Numbered from the stretch's first letter, positions 52,945 to 64,000 are shown. The stretch is 64,000 bases of DNA from Hypericum androsaemum (GCA_963995505.1 OZ023184.1:1922001-1986000), one strand, 5' to 3'. Made by a program: numbers and translations. Notes: generated by a model from the sequence alone, not told the origin.

Positions 52945-52981
52945 ATCTTAAACTCTTATTAACACGTGATATTAGTAAATT
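52945..52981 (+). promoter_or_regulatory. E2 primer-binding region, self-complementary (A' 52947-52961, B' 52969-52981)
   Basis: After the LTR end (CA at 52944) and AT comes cttaaactcttatta (A'), perfect complement of A. Seven bases later atattagtaaatt (B') is the perfect complement of aatttactaatat (B, 52922-52934). The order A-B-A'-B' and the AT spacer are the same as in E1, though the sequences are unrelated. No TGGTATCAGAGC site is present. Confidence 0.8.
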
Positions 52982-53245
52982 TCAAGCATACTTGTTGTCG
53001 AGGACTGTTCTGTACCGTATAAGCATATACTTGTAATATGTTTTTGCTCCTGTTCGAAAGTTACTATAATTCAATCACTTGCGAAAAATTAAACTCGTAA
53101 TTTTTTATTGGGTTGTTCTAATCGTATTACTTAGGTTGTAAACGTGGGCTTGGCCCATTATTGCATACTGATTTTTCAACGCGTTCGGTTTTCTGTTGGA
53201 CCCAAACCGATTACTCACTAAAGGTTATTTGGTGATCTATAGATC
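52982..53245 (+). other. E2 leader between primer region and gag
   Basis: About 260 bp of untranslated leader; E1 has almost none here (2 bp). No ORF. Confidence 0.6.
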
Positions 53246-54264
53246 ATGGCTGATAACAACTCTCCCCCACACGAGATCAACAACTCCGGTGCGACGAACA
53301 CCACGAATGACAACTTGAACGAGGAGGTTCCTGTTGTGAGGACTAGCGGCGCTGAGGCCGTGATGCTGGGTCATAGACACCCAATGCCACTGCCGTACTC
53401 TCATCTTGAGAAACCGAAAAAGTTCAAGAGTGAAAATTTCAAGAGATGGCAACAAAAAATATTGTTCTACTTGACCGCCTTGAACTTTAGCCGGTATGTC
53501 AGGGAGGAGAAACCCAAAGAGAATGTGAGTGATCCGCTTCAAACCGCGATCCACAATGCATGGGTACATGAAGATTACCTATGTCGCAACTATATATTGG
53601 GTTCACTCGACGATTCGCTTTACGGCGTGTACTATACCAAAGAAACGTCTAAGGATCTTTGGGAATCGTTGGAGCACAAATATAAAGTTGACGACGCCGG
53701 TGCAAAGAAATTTGTGGCCGGGCGCTTCCACGACTATCGGATGGTCGATGGAAAGAGCGTTGTGGAACAATGCGAAGAGTTGCAATTGATCTTTCATGAT
53801 CTTGCAACGGAGGAAATGGCCATCAATGATGCCCTCCAAGTGGCGATGGTAATTGAGAAATTACCACCATCTTGGAAGGACTTCAAGATGTACCTCAAGC
53901 ACAAGAGGAAGAAGATGACTCTCGAGGACCTTATCCGAAGGTTGCGCATCGAGCAAGACAACCGAAAGGTTGATAAGAAACCAAGTGGCATGGTTGCTAA
54001 GGCCAATGTGGTCGAGACCGGGGGGAGCTCCCGTGGGAACAAGCGGAAATACTCAAATGATTCCAAGGGAGATGCTCAGAACAAGAGCTTTACTGGTGCC
54101 TGCTTTGTTTGCAACAAGACCGGCCATCGTGCCAAAGATTGCTACAAACGTTTAGCCGCGGAGGGTAAGAAGACGGCAGGACCAAGCAAGGGCAAGAAGA
54201 AGAAGCCTGCTAATGCTAACATTGTGGAGGCTAGCTTGAGCTCCGACCTCGATGAGATGTACCT
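53246..54264 (+). CDS. E2 gag (5' part of gag-pol), interrupted by the nested solo LTR
   Basis: Opens with MADNNSPPHEINNSG and is free of stops up to the insertion. Gag core residues match E1 (FKRWQQKILFYL, LWESLEHKYK, MVIEKLPPSWKDFK), followed by the zinc knuckle CFVCNKTGHRAKDC (about 54100-54142). The frame continues correctly beyond the insertion when the duplicated TACCT is counted once, so the gag was intact when the solo LTR's parent inserted. Confidence 0.92.
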
Positions 54265-55818
54265 TGAAAGGAAGGATTTTCACCCCTCTTGCAATAATGA
54301 GTAAGTACGGGATTGTCGTCCCACGAGGACTAAGCTAGTCCGCAAATTCGACTTTATCACTTGTTTAGGACTACTATGAATGGATTTGTCAATTCCAAAC
54401 ACAAAATGCTACTTGAAATAAAATTACAACTAAGCAAGGAGAAGGTTAAAACACTTAAAACAAGAGTGAGCTTGGTACCAATGACAACCTAAATAACCAA
54501 ATGGCATGTGGGGTTTATTGAGTTCGTGTTATGGTCCGGATGTTCCTTAAGCAACTAATCAACGCTCCCGCAACAAATTAGTCTAAATCGATAGTTAATT
54601 AGGCTTAGTCAAACCAACCGCGCTCCCGCGACTAATTAGCCAACTAATCCAACTAACTACCGATTATCACCATCATCCTTTGGACAACTAGTCACCTAAG
54701 GTGATCCCTCAACAATAGGCAACTAGTTAACTAGTTAAATGGTCCGTTAATCCTAACCCCTCCCGGCGATTAGCATCAACTTAGTTCATAATCGAGGTGA
54801 TCAATCAAGATTAGGCATTAAACACATTAACTAGTACATAAACCTTAACATATTATCCCCACAAAACCATTGGCTAAGTAGGTGCCATAAAGGCACCAAA
54901 CTCACAAATCAACTACTCACTCATGTTCAACAAACAACACAAATCATCCATTGAACAATGAGAATGAAACATGAACAAAGAGATAGAGTTTAGGAAAAGC
55001 TCAATGATGTCTTCAAGAGCTCCCTCCTAGCTCCTTCTTGGCCACGTTCTTCTTCTCTTCTCCTCTCCTCTTCTCTTGGTTGGCAGCCAAGTTCTTGGTT
55101 CTTCAAAGGGAGAGAGAGCCACGGAATTTTTGCTTGGAGGAAGGAAGAGTATGAGTGGTTGAATGGTGGTAGTCAAAGTATGGAGAAGTGGAGAGGGAGA
55201 TAGTGGGAGACAAAGTGGAGTAGTGGGAGACAAAGGAAGGTAGTGGAGTATGGGGAATTTGTAGTGGAAATCCAGCCAAAAGGTGGTAGGATGGCAGCCA
55301 AGAAAACGTCCTGGCAAATTCTGGAATGGTCCCAGAATTTTAGCCGATTTCGGTCAGGCGAGTTCTCAGGTTTAAAGCTCGTCTTCATGTGCATTTTTGA
55401 CCCTCTTAGACTTCGAATCTGAAGATGACCGAAGAAACAAAGTTGTATCCCCGGATGTCTTCTTTCCAGAACCACATCACTCGTCTCCATGGGACTTCAG
55501 ATGAGAAAGTTATCGGCATTTAAGTCTCTCGAGGTCAGTTAGCCTAATGTCGTCGCCTTCCCGATCGTGCACCATTCTTCAAGGCTGATCCGATCATCGT
55601 TGAAGCACTCCAACGTACACCAATATCCTCCCCGCATCACCACAAAGCCTCCTTGAAATAAAAATGAACAAAACTAATGAAAATCACAATAACTATACTG
55701 AAACGTTCAAAACACGAAATATAACAAAACAACGATAAATAACACACAACAATACTAGAAACAATGGACAATTGACACTAAAACACACATAGATGATAGA
55801 GTGTTTTCACACTCATCA
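54265..55818. mobile_element. Nested solo LTR (1554 bp)
   Basis: Begins TG (tgaaaggaagg) and ends CA (cactcatca), flanked by a perfect 5-bp duplication TACCT (54260-54264 and 55819-55823) of E2 gag sequence. No internal coding domain is present, so it is best read as a solo LTR left by LTR-LTR recombination. Its composition (long, CT- and GA-rich patches, 'tgatgagtgtgaaaacac' at the start on the minus strand) suggests a Ty3/gypsy element in antisense, which is an inference. Confidence 0.85.
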
Positions 55819-58800
55819 TACCTCACGACTGTTGTGTCCGAGGTGAACCTCGTGGGTGGGAACTCGAAGGAATGGTGGGTGGACACGGGGGCTACCCGCC
55901 ACATTTGTGCCAACAAATGGATGTTTAAGACCTATCAACCGGTCGATGATGAGAACTGCTACATGGGAAATTCTGCAGTCTCGAAGGTTGAAGGCAAGGG
56001 GACGGTCATGCTGAAGATGACCTCGGGCAAGGAGCTGACCTTGACTGATGTGCTGCATGTGCCCGAGATTCGAAAGAATCTTATCTCCAGAGTGGTGCTC
56101 AACAAAAGGGGCTTTCGGCTTGTGTTCGAGTCCGACAAGGTCATCATGTCCAAGGGAGGGATGTTCGTTGGCAAGGGCTACTTGACCAACAATCTTTTTA
56201 AGATGAGTGTAATGACTTTAGCTCCCAAGGCAAAGTCTAGTGATAAGATTGATGTGGGTGCCGCCAATAAGGCTAGCACGAGCAATAATGTAATGAATGT
56301 TGCCGATAAGGCCAATGAGAAAGTGAAGGTTGCTTATTCTCGGGATTCGTTATATTTATGGCATGGTAGACTAGGTCATGTGAACTACTTTGCAAAGGCT
56401 AATATCACTTAACCTACTACCAAAGTTTAACATCGATCACAAACATAAGTGCGAGACTTGTGTTGAGGCCAAGTACGCCAAAGCATCTTCCCACTCGATT
56501 GAGCGAAGCACGGAACCGTTGGATTTAATCCACACTGACGTATGTGATTTAAAATATGTACAAATGCGTGGCGGTAAAAATTATTTTATAACTTTTATCG
56601 ACGATTGTACGAGGTATTGCTATGTCTACTTGATGAGAAGTAAAGACGAAGCAATAGACATGTTCATTCACTATAAGAATGAAGTTGAGAACCAACTTGG
56701 CAAGAAGATCAAAAATCTTCGAAGTGACCGAGGTGGTGAATATGAATCTCCATTTGCACAAGTTTGTGCCGAGAATGGAATCGTTCATCAAACCACGGCG
56801 CCTTATTCTCCTGAGCAAAATGGAATTGCGGAAAGGAAGAATAGGACGCTTAAGGAAATGATGAATGCGATGCTTATTAGTTCCGGATTACCAAGGAATT
56901 TGTGGGGGGAAGCGGTGCTTTCGGCCAACTATGTGCTCAACAGGGTACCACATAAAAAGTTGGCTAAAACACCTTATGAATTATGGAAAGGTCATGCGCC
57001 TAGCTATAAATTCCGAAGGGTTTGGGGATGTCTTGCTAAGGTTCCGATCCCACCTCTTAAAAGGATAAGGATAGGACCCAAGACGGTGGATTGTGTGTTT
57101 ATCGGTTATGCACAAGATAGTGATGCATATCGATTTTTGGTACACAAGTCAGATAACTCTGATATCCACATAAATACTATCATAGAAGCTAGGGTGCTTC
57201 ATTCTTTGAGGAAAACTTTCCTCACAAAGCTCGAACTAGTGTTGACCGTCAAGTTGACTAAAGTGGAAGCAATGTGGGGGGAGAGGAACCTCAAGATGAA
57301 GTTGAAGAGCCTAGGCGTGGGAAAAGGGCTAGAAAAGAAAAGTCATTCGGATCAGATTTCCTAACATATCTGTTAGAAAAGGATCCAGTAACCTACAAAG
57401 AAGCAATGTCTTCTACAGACTCTGCTCTTTGGAAGGAAGCGGTGAATAGTGAGATAGAGTCTATCTTATATAATCACAGTTGAGAACTAGTAGATTTACC
57501 TCTGGGTAGTAAACCACTGGGCCATAAGTGGATCTTCAAAAAGAAGATGAAGCCTGATGGTACAGTGGATAAGTACAAGGCGAGACTTGTTGTTAAAGGC
57601 TACAAGCAAACTGAGGGTGTTGATTATTTTGACATATATGCTCCTGTCTCCAGAAAAATGTCTATTAGGTTAGTCATAGCCTTGGCGGCTTTGTTTAACC
57701 TAGAGATCCATCAAATGGATGTGAAAACGGCCTTCCTTAATGGAGATTTAGAAGAGAAGATTTACATGGAACAACCCGAAGAGTTTGTGGTTCCAGGTAA
57801 AGAACATAAGGTGTGTAAACTTGTAAAATCCTTGTATGGACTAAAACAAGCACCTAAACAATAACACGAAAAGTTTGATAGTGTAATGCTATCTAACGGG
57901 TTTCAGATAAACCAATATGATAAATGTGTCTACGTGAAAGGAGATGATAACAACTATGTGATAGTTTGTCTCTACGTAGATGACATGTTGATCGTGGGTA
58001 ACAATGATAATATCAAAATTATCAAGAAAATGTTATCACAAAATTTCGACATGAAAGACTTGGGACAAGCTGATGTAATACTTGGGATGAAAATCACCAA
58101 GACTTCAGAAGGTTACGCGCTTTCCCAAGGTCACTATGTCAACAAAATACTTGACAAATTCGATAAGAATAGCAATGTAATTGCGAGAACTCCTATGGAA
58201 GTGGTGTCGAGTCTCTGCAAGAATCGCGGAGAGAGTGTGAGACAACTAGAATATTCTAGAGTTATAGGCAGTCTAATGTACCTTATGGACTGTACTAGAC
58301 CAGATATTGCAAACTCGGTTAACAAATTATCGAGATATACGAGTAATCCTAATTATGAACATTGGAAAGCGATAGTTAGAGTCCTTAGATATCTAAGGTA
58401 CACTGCTAACTATAGATTACACTATACGAGACATCCAGCCATTCTGGAAGGGTATTCAGACGCGAACTAGATCTCGGACTCCAAGAATATAAAATCCACT
58501 AGCGGATACATATTTACATTTGGAGGAGCAGTGGTCTCGTGGAGATCATGCAAACAAATTTGCATTGCTAGATCAAATATGGAATCAGAATTCATAGCGT
58601 TGGATCTAGCAGCTGAAGAGGCGGATTGGCTCCGAAGTTTCTTGGAGGACATCCCGATGTGGTCAAAACCAGTGCCTCCCATTAGCGTGCACTGTGATAG
58701 TCAATCAACTATTGGAAGAGCACAAAATAATGTGTATAATGGAAAGTCTAGACACATACGTCGTAGACATAAATCCGTGAGAACGTTATTGAGAACGGGT

Positions 58801-58920
58801 GTGATATCTTTAGACTATGTAAAGTCAAAAGAGAATATCGCGGATCCATTAACTAAGGGTCTAACGAGAGACCAAGTTGAGGTATCATCGAGGAGAATGG
58901 GATTAAAGCCCACGAAATGA
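55819..58920 (+). pseudogene. E2 pol (protease, integrase, RT, RNase H), broken
   Basis: Protease DTG (near 55882), integrase HHCC ([10 protein letters not shown]) then a frameshift around 56395-56412, integrase core with SDRGGEY, a second frame change before 57274, RT with YVDD at about 57973, RNase H, end at 58920 (MGLKPTK). Stops inside the RT/RNase H part: TGA 57481, TAA 57862, TAG 58468, all at positions where Trp is expected. It cannot produce functional proteins. Confidence 0.93.
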
Positions 58921-59509
58921 CCTAAACCCATGATGGCAACCCAACCTGGATCGTAAATCCCGATCTGTAGGTTCAAAGGGACAACAGAATTGTGAGGCTA
59001 GGGTCGAACAAAGCACTCAGAAAATTGAGTTTCTTGCCTATTCCTATGATGGAAGAGTGATAGACCTGTCCATGTGAAGGTTAAGCTTTAAGCTTTTAAT
59101 GATCCTTATACTTCGAGTATATATATAAGTGGGGTATGGCAGGATACTCCTTATAAGAGATCACCTATATCGAATGTGAATGGGTCGCTTCTATGAGATG
59201 AGTTAAGGGCTAAATCTCTAGAGCATTCGATGAAGTTTCCAAGGCAGTCCAGGGCCAAAATGGACAACAACGAAAGAACCAAGTAGTGGTTTGAGAAGGA
59301 GTTGTGTGAGTACCTTTGTCTTCGTATACATGAAACGCTGAACAGTTCAAGGCATCACGTCTACTGGTTGGCAAGTATATCCGAAGGTATTTCACTAAGG
59401 AAGGTTCAAGGCTTTCAACCACCTTTCCTCATTCAATAAATTCTCGCAGAACTCCAAGTTGCATGTAGCATTGGTAGGCTCATATCATATATAAGCCAAT
59501 TTGCATTCA
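58921..59509 (+). other. E2 3' untranslated spacer
   Basis: Corresponds to the E1 spacer and ends at the polypurine tract. No ORF supported. Confidence 0.65.
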
Positions 59510-59519
59510 TGTGGGGGAT
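59510..59519 (+). promoter_or_regulatory. E2 polypurine tract
   Basis: tgtgggggat directly before the 3' LTR; identical to E1. Confidence 0.85.
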
Positions 59520-60723
59520 TGTTGGAGAATTGGTTTATTAACCAAGGAAGAGATGGCCCAATACAAGTGAGTGTATTGGGCTTTGGCCCAAATATTTAAT
59601 TAGAGAGAGAATCCTAATTAAATATAATAACTAAGTAATTAGTGGATAATTTTGAGCTAATTTAATTGAAGGTCACACCAATTAATTTTGGGTGTTTGTG
59701 AGATCAATACGAAGCTCGCTGATAGAGCTTCGTAACGATATATAACACTTGCAAAAATCCAATTCTCGGGGTGAATGGAAATTGGCTTTAAAGTGGTATG
59801 GTTGTTATTAAAATAAGCATAATCCCACATTGGTTAGCGCACCATACTGACACAAGTTTATAAGGGACTAGAAGTCTAGCATGGGTAAACTGGTGGAAAA
59901 GGGAGAGGCTCCTCGCGCCGTCCGTCCGGCCGGCCTGGCTCAGCTCGGCACGCACGCACGCACGCGCGCGCGCCCAGCCCCGTCCAGGACCGGGCCGGGC
60001 CCGGGCCCGGGCTCGGGCTCGGGCTCGAGTGCGGGTGCGGGTGCGGGTTGCGGGATTGTGAGTTTGTGGGAATTGTTCCAGGTTCCAGGGTCTTATCTTT
60101 TTAGAACTGGGCCGGACTTGTTGTGCCCACGTTCTGGAACCTTCTCTTGCCAGCTGCCATTTGAATTTAAATTCGAATTTTAAATTCATGAGAGTAACAG
60201 CCTATTTATGTTGGGACTTTTATGGGTCTTGTAACAGCCCATTTAATGGGTGGGTTAATGGCCCTATTAAATTCGGATTTGGCTGTTGGAGGTCCAAGGC
60301 TACCTATAAAAGGAGCCCACCTCCTTCATTCCAAATCACCCCAGCTCTTCATCTCTTCAGAGCTCTCTACTTCTCCCTCCTTAGCATAGCATTTCTCACT
60401 TTCATTGTGTCGGAGTTCTAAGACTATGAAAGGTTCGAAAGGTGTGCTATAGTGCTTCCTATAGTACTCGGGATTGGGCGTTGTACCTCGGGAGCTCTAT
60501 TACCCACGGAGGCCTGAAGCATATAAGCGGGTAATAAGAGTTTAAGGGCACACGGTTAAACTGTGGCCTCGTCCAGGATTCAATCCAAAACCTAACTTGA
60601 AGACGAAGGTGTTACACACTTACCTACAAGTGTGATCGTGAACATTCTTTAAACTCATCTCTTTATATGCTTACGATTTGTATTTACATACTCATGCCAT
60701 AATTTACTAATATTTGTCCAACA
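59520..60723 (+). repeat. E2 3' LTR
   Basis: Matches the 5' LTR at both ends. It carries a GC-rich tract of CACG, CG, GGGCCC, GGGCTC and GGGTGC repeats at about 59945-60055 that the 5' LTR lacks. Confidence 0.93.
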
Positions 60724-61494
60724 TTTTTTATTCTGATTATATTTCTCTAAGTTCAAAATTTTCAATCACATTCATTATGGGTAAATCATACAAGAAGATG
60801 GGCAACTCAACTTGTACGTGAACAATCATAAAATATCAACATTATTAGCATATATGGGCATAAGGTTAAAACGATAGGAGAGAACATTTTATTGTCATTT
60901 CGGATAAGAACATTTGTTGACATTACCATCCTCTCAACATTTTCAACATCATGTTTGCTATTAGTGGTAACATGTTTTATATCTTTATTCAAACGACTTA
61001 TAATTAAATTAAAATAACTCATTCTTCATAAGCATTTTGATTGTAATATTACGTATATAAGATACTTAGAGTTATTGATAATAACCGTTAATTAATATTT
61101 AAAGTAACATTTTTTTAATGTTTTCCGAATTGGTTAAGTCTAAAATTAGTAAGTTCTCTGACTTTACAAATATAATTTTGACATATTACAGTAAAATTTC
61201 TGTAAAGTGATCATCTCTAAAATGTTAACTCTTCTAAATTGATAAAAAGTTATGGTCTCGAGTAGGGACCTGTGTTAAAATTTAATAACTCTTCTATCAT
61301 AATAACTAATATTTTTTTCAAAAAATAAATAGGACTATCATATTTGCTAACCAGGTCTCCTTAAAATAATTAAGAATGTGCTACGAGAAACACTATACGG
61401 ACCTTGCTAATTAACTTACTCAAGATTGCACAAGAAAAGCCAAAAAATGACGCTAATTTGTTGATAAATTTGCACCTCTCTAGAATAAAAATTT
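60724..61494. other. Intergenic AT-rich DNA
   Basis: No supported gene or repeat. Confidence 0.5.
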
Positions 61495-62646
61495 GGGATA
61501 ATTATCACGAGTCCTCTGGTATTTAACATATTCGTTTTTCATTTTTTGATGTTCCAAAATTGATTAAAAATATTCCTAATTTGACAAAATTATACAATCA
61601 GATCCCTGACTGACTCAGCGGCCATTTTTTTCTTTTTTTTCATGGAAATAATTGTCACACCCTTGAAAAAAATAAAAAATAATAATCACCTACATCTTCT
61701 CCTCGCCGTCTCCATCTTCAACATCTTCCCTCACTCTCTCTCTCAAATCCTCCTTCTCTCTCTCTCTCGCCCCTTCTTCTCTCCTCCATCTATCCTCTCT
61801 CCCTTTTCCTCTCCTTCACACTCTCTCTCCATTTTCCTGCCACCACTCCGACGTCGACAAGGAGAAGGCCGACGAGGTATCGGAGTAAACGGCTCCGGCA
61901 CCACTCCAATGCCGGCGAGCGAGGCCCTTCACCGACGAGGTAGACGAAGAAGACGTAGGGGAAGAAGTCGACACCGGGATGGAGAGCGATGTCGGAGGTG
62001 GAAGAGGCAGCGGGACGGCGACGAGGCTTTGGAGTAACCGACGAGGTCGACCTCGACCTCTGCCCGAAGCACCTCCGGCCTCTAGATCCCGACGGTGGTG
62101 GAGTTAGAGGATGGGAGGGGAACTCTCTCTCCTGCCCCTCACAACATGAGCTCCAAGGTTGTCGCGATGGTGAAGCTCGTCCTTGAGCCTCCCCCTACTT
62201 TAAGCTTCACCGCGGAGAAGCCGCATTAAAAGAGGATGGCTCCGGAGATCCACATGTTTAGGTCGATGTCGATAACACTCAAGCGCAAGACCTGTAATTT
62301 TGGTCCCAAAATTAACTCACGACCATTTTGGTTTGTGGAGTAAAACTAATAGGTGTTGATTTTAATATTTAGATGAAAGTTTTTGATTTCAAGGTTGAAG
62401 ATGAAAATTTGGAAAGAGATGATTTTTGATTTCCATGGTAAAAAAGCGAAAAAATATTTGATGATGTTGGCGAGGGGGGTTTTAATCGATTTTTGAAAAG
62501 ACGGGGAGTTGAGAGGCGAATGACAAATATCTGATGGCCTGAGAGTATAATTTCTCTAAACTAGGGGAGTTTTTAATCGTTTTTCGAACACCAAAAAAGT
62601 GAGAGGCGAATATGCCAAATACGAAGAACCTGGTAGTAATTATCCC
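61495..62646. mobile_element. Pack-MULE-like element with TIRs related to the FPS-upstream MITEs
   Basis: The left end gggataattatcacgag, with ctctggtattt, pairs with the reverse complement of the right end (gggataattactacc, ending at 62646) over roughly 110 bp, with substitutions. Flanks TAAAAATTT (61486-61494) and TAAAAAATTT (62647-62656) are a near-match 9-bp duplication. The interior (61680-62280) has a CT-rich leader and a GC-rich gene-like block with Arg-rich frames, product not recognised. Confidence 0.72.
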
Positions 62647-62849
62647 TAAAAAATTTCGTGTTCCATTGTAACTAATTTATTGAGATTTTGCTTTATTTAC
62701 ACCTATCCAAGGACCACGATCATCCTTATCGCAAGTCTGGCACTCCCTGTGCCGAGTCATTGCATATTTGCGGGTACAGTTTTCAGATAGGGATGGTTGA
62801 AACACGACAATTTTAGATCAAAAACGTACCAATTTTGACTTAGTCAACA
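62647..62849. other. Short spacer before E3
   Basis: AT-rich with no recognised feature. Confidence 0.4.
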
Positions 62850-63158
62850 TGTTATCACACGAGAATCATCCGAAGAACAACGAACTGTTGAGTAATAAGA
62901 TCGAAACGAGTAAAATACGAGACACAAGAATTACGTGGAAACCCCAAGACGGGGAGAAAACCACGGGCAAAGGAGAGTCGTCCACTATGTGAGTCCAATC
63001 GGTTACAAGGCCTCCATGAGGGTTCTCTCTACCTCACAACTCTCAACTAGTACAAATAAGACCTAGGCATAGGCCGTATATATATAGGAGACTAGTACTC
63101 TATTCTGATCAGGAAATAGAGCCCTACTCTAATTAGGAATTTGGAACAATCCCTAACA
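62850..63158 (-). repeat. Candidate 3' LTR of copia element E3
   Basis: Reading minus, it starts tgttagggattgttcc right after a purine-rich tract (ccaaggtggagat), has a TATATATA at about 63079-63086 and ends gtgtgataaca. The outer end is a guess because the partner LTR is outside the window. Confidence 0.6.
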
Positions 63159-63240
63159 AATCTCCACCTTGGACCAAATTCTATGACTCCATCTTCAACG
63201 TTTCTCCACCTTCACCATCAGCCCCTAAGGGCAATCAGCA

Positions 63241-64000
63241 TCAAGCATGAACACCGACCAAGTCCAAGCAATGCTCGAACTTAGTACCAGAAAGCGGCTT
63301 CGTCAACATGTCTGCAGGGTTGTCCTTGGTACCCACCTTGCTCACAACAATGTCACCTTGAGGAACATGCTCCCGAATGAAGTGGTACCTCACATTAATG
63401 TGCTTTGTCCTCTCATGATACATAGCATCCCTCGTGAGATGGATAGCACTTTGACTATCACAGTACACTGTACTGACCTGCAGCATCTCACAGATTTCAC
63501 TGAAGAAACCTTTCAACCAGATAGCCTCCTTCACACCTTCAGTTATAGCCATGTACTCCGCCTCAGTGGTAGACAACGCCACTGTGGCCTGTAGACAAGC
63601 TCTCCAACTGATAGCACATCCTCCAAGAGTGAAGACATATCCAGATAAGGATCTGAACTTATCATGATCTCCAGCATAATCTGAATCTACGAAACCAACA
63701 ACTCCATCACTGGTGCGTCCAAACTGTAGACACACGCCCTTGGTACCCTTCAAGTACCTCATAATCCACTCCACTGCTCTCCAATGACCTTCTCCAGGAT
63801 TTGCCATAAACCTGCTAACGACACTCACAGCATAGGCCAAATCCGGGCGTGTGCAAACCATAGCATACATCAGAGAACCAACAGCATTGGAGTATGGAAC
63901 ACCAGACATGTAATCGACCTCAGCAGCTGACTGTGGAGATAAGGCAGACGAAAGCTGAAAATGTGTACCAAGAGGAGTACTCACAGGATTACCAGTCACA
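63241..64000 (-). CDS. E3 copia polyprotein, C-terminal RT end and RNase H (partial, runs off the edge)
   Basis: An open minus-strand frame of about 252 codons with no stops. Seen: [61 protein letters not shown] and YCDSQSAI, the RT thumb and RNase H of a Tork/Tnt1-like copia element, ending DLVGVHA. Unlike E1 and E2 this fragment shows no damage, so E3 may be younger; its 5' part lies right of the window. Confidence 0.92.
   Translation of the reverse strand, partial: VTGNPVSTPLGTHFQLSSALSPQSAAEVDYMSGVPYSNAVGSLMYAMVCTRPDLAYAVSVVSRFMANPGEGHWRAVEWIMRYLKGTKGVCLQFGRTSDGVVGFVDSDYAGDHDKFRSLSGYVFTLGGCAISWRACLQATVALSTTEAEYMAITEGVKEAIWLKGFFSEICEMLQVSTVYCDSQSAIHLTRDAMYHERTKHINVRYHFIREHVPQGDIVVSKVGTKDNPADMLTKPLSGTKFEHCLDLVGVHA

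Larger units (their letters stand above)
51780..60723 (+). mobile_element. Ty1/copia LTR retrotransposon E2, complete but decayed, with nested insertion
   Basis: LTRs at 51780-52944 and 59520-60723 (start tgttggagaattgg, end atttgtccaaca), copia gene order, PPT tgtgggggat at 59510-59519. The gag region is split by a 1554-bp solo LTR (54265-55818). No matching 5-bp target duplication is seen (left flank CAATT, right flank TTTTT). It shares lineage features with E1: same PPT, similar gag and integrase, and the same kind of self-complementary primer site. Confidence 0.95.

Noticed and set aside
54305..55800. Possible separate gene or intron between the E2 gag and protease
   Set aside because: TG...CA ends and the perfect TACCT duplication show it is a transposon insertion; the gag frame joins precisely across it.

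Overview
This window is nuclear DNA of a seed plant, almost certainly a eudicot. The evidence is GT-AG introns, AT-rich intergenic DNA, site II and telo-box promoter motifs, plant-type LTR retrotransposons and MITE/Pack-MULE-like elements. The species cannot be fixed from sequence alone.

Gene layout. An MCM8 helicase gene (minus, 16 exons traced, 3' end at or beyond the left edge) is divergent from an intronless-CDS PWWP-domain gene (5418-7346, plus). After a repeat-rich gap and a copia retrotransposon (E1, 11193-18096) come four genes: an 8-exon Ser-rich plant protein of unknown function (18632-21686, plus), ribosomal protein uS12/RPS23 (23329-24249, minus), a 12-exon farnesyl diphosphate synthase (30423-33896, plus) and a coiled-coil ICR/RIP-type ROP interactor (34667-37535, minus). 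Between RPS23 and FPS lie a MOS2/GPKOW-like pseudogene fragment cut by a 22-bp minisatellite, a Pack-MULE-like element and two foldback MITEs with perfect 9-bp target duplications just upstream of the FPS promoter. A long gene-poor stretch (about 37.6-48.1 kb) holds one further MULE-type element. RNase P/MRP subunit POP4 (48143-51521, minus, 8 exons) follows. The right end is a second copia element (E2, 51780-60723) split by a nested 1554-bp solo LTR, a third Pack-MULE-like element, and the 3' part of a Tnt1/Tork-like copia element (E3) that runs off the right edge.

Most notable observation. Neither complete copia element has the usual initiator-tRNA primer-binding site. In both, the sequence starting 2 nt after the 5' LTR is a perfect reverse complement (13 nt in E1, 15 nt in E2) of a segment inside the element's own LTR, about 225-245 nt downstream of the LTR TATA box. 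A second complementary pair (10 nt in E1, 13 nt in E2) lies just before the LTR end and just after the first complement, in crossing order A-B-A'-B', which is an H-type pseudoknot. The actual sequences differ completely between E1 and E2 while the pairing is preserved. This looks like compensatory evolution of a self-priming or leader RNA structure.

The host genes are housekeeping genes with no shared pathway (DNA recombination helicase, chromatin reader, ribosome, isoprenoid synthesis, ROP signalling, tRNA processing). Exon boundaries were traced by eye from splice consensus, reading-frame phase and family knowledge. No database search was run.
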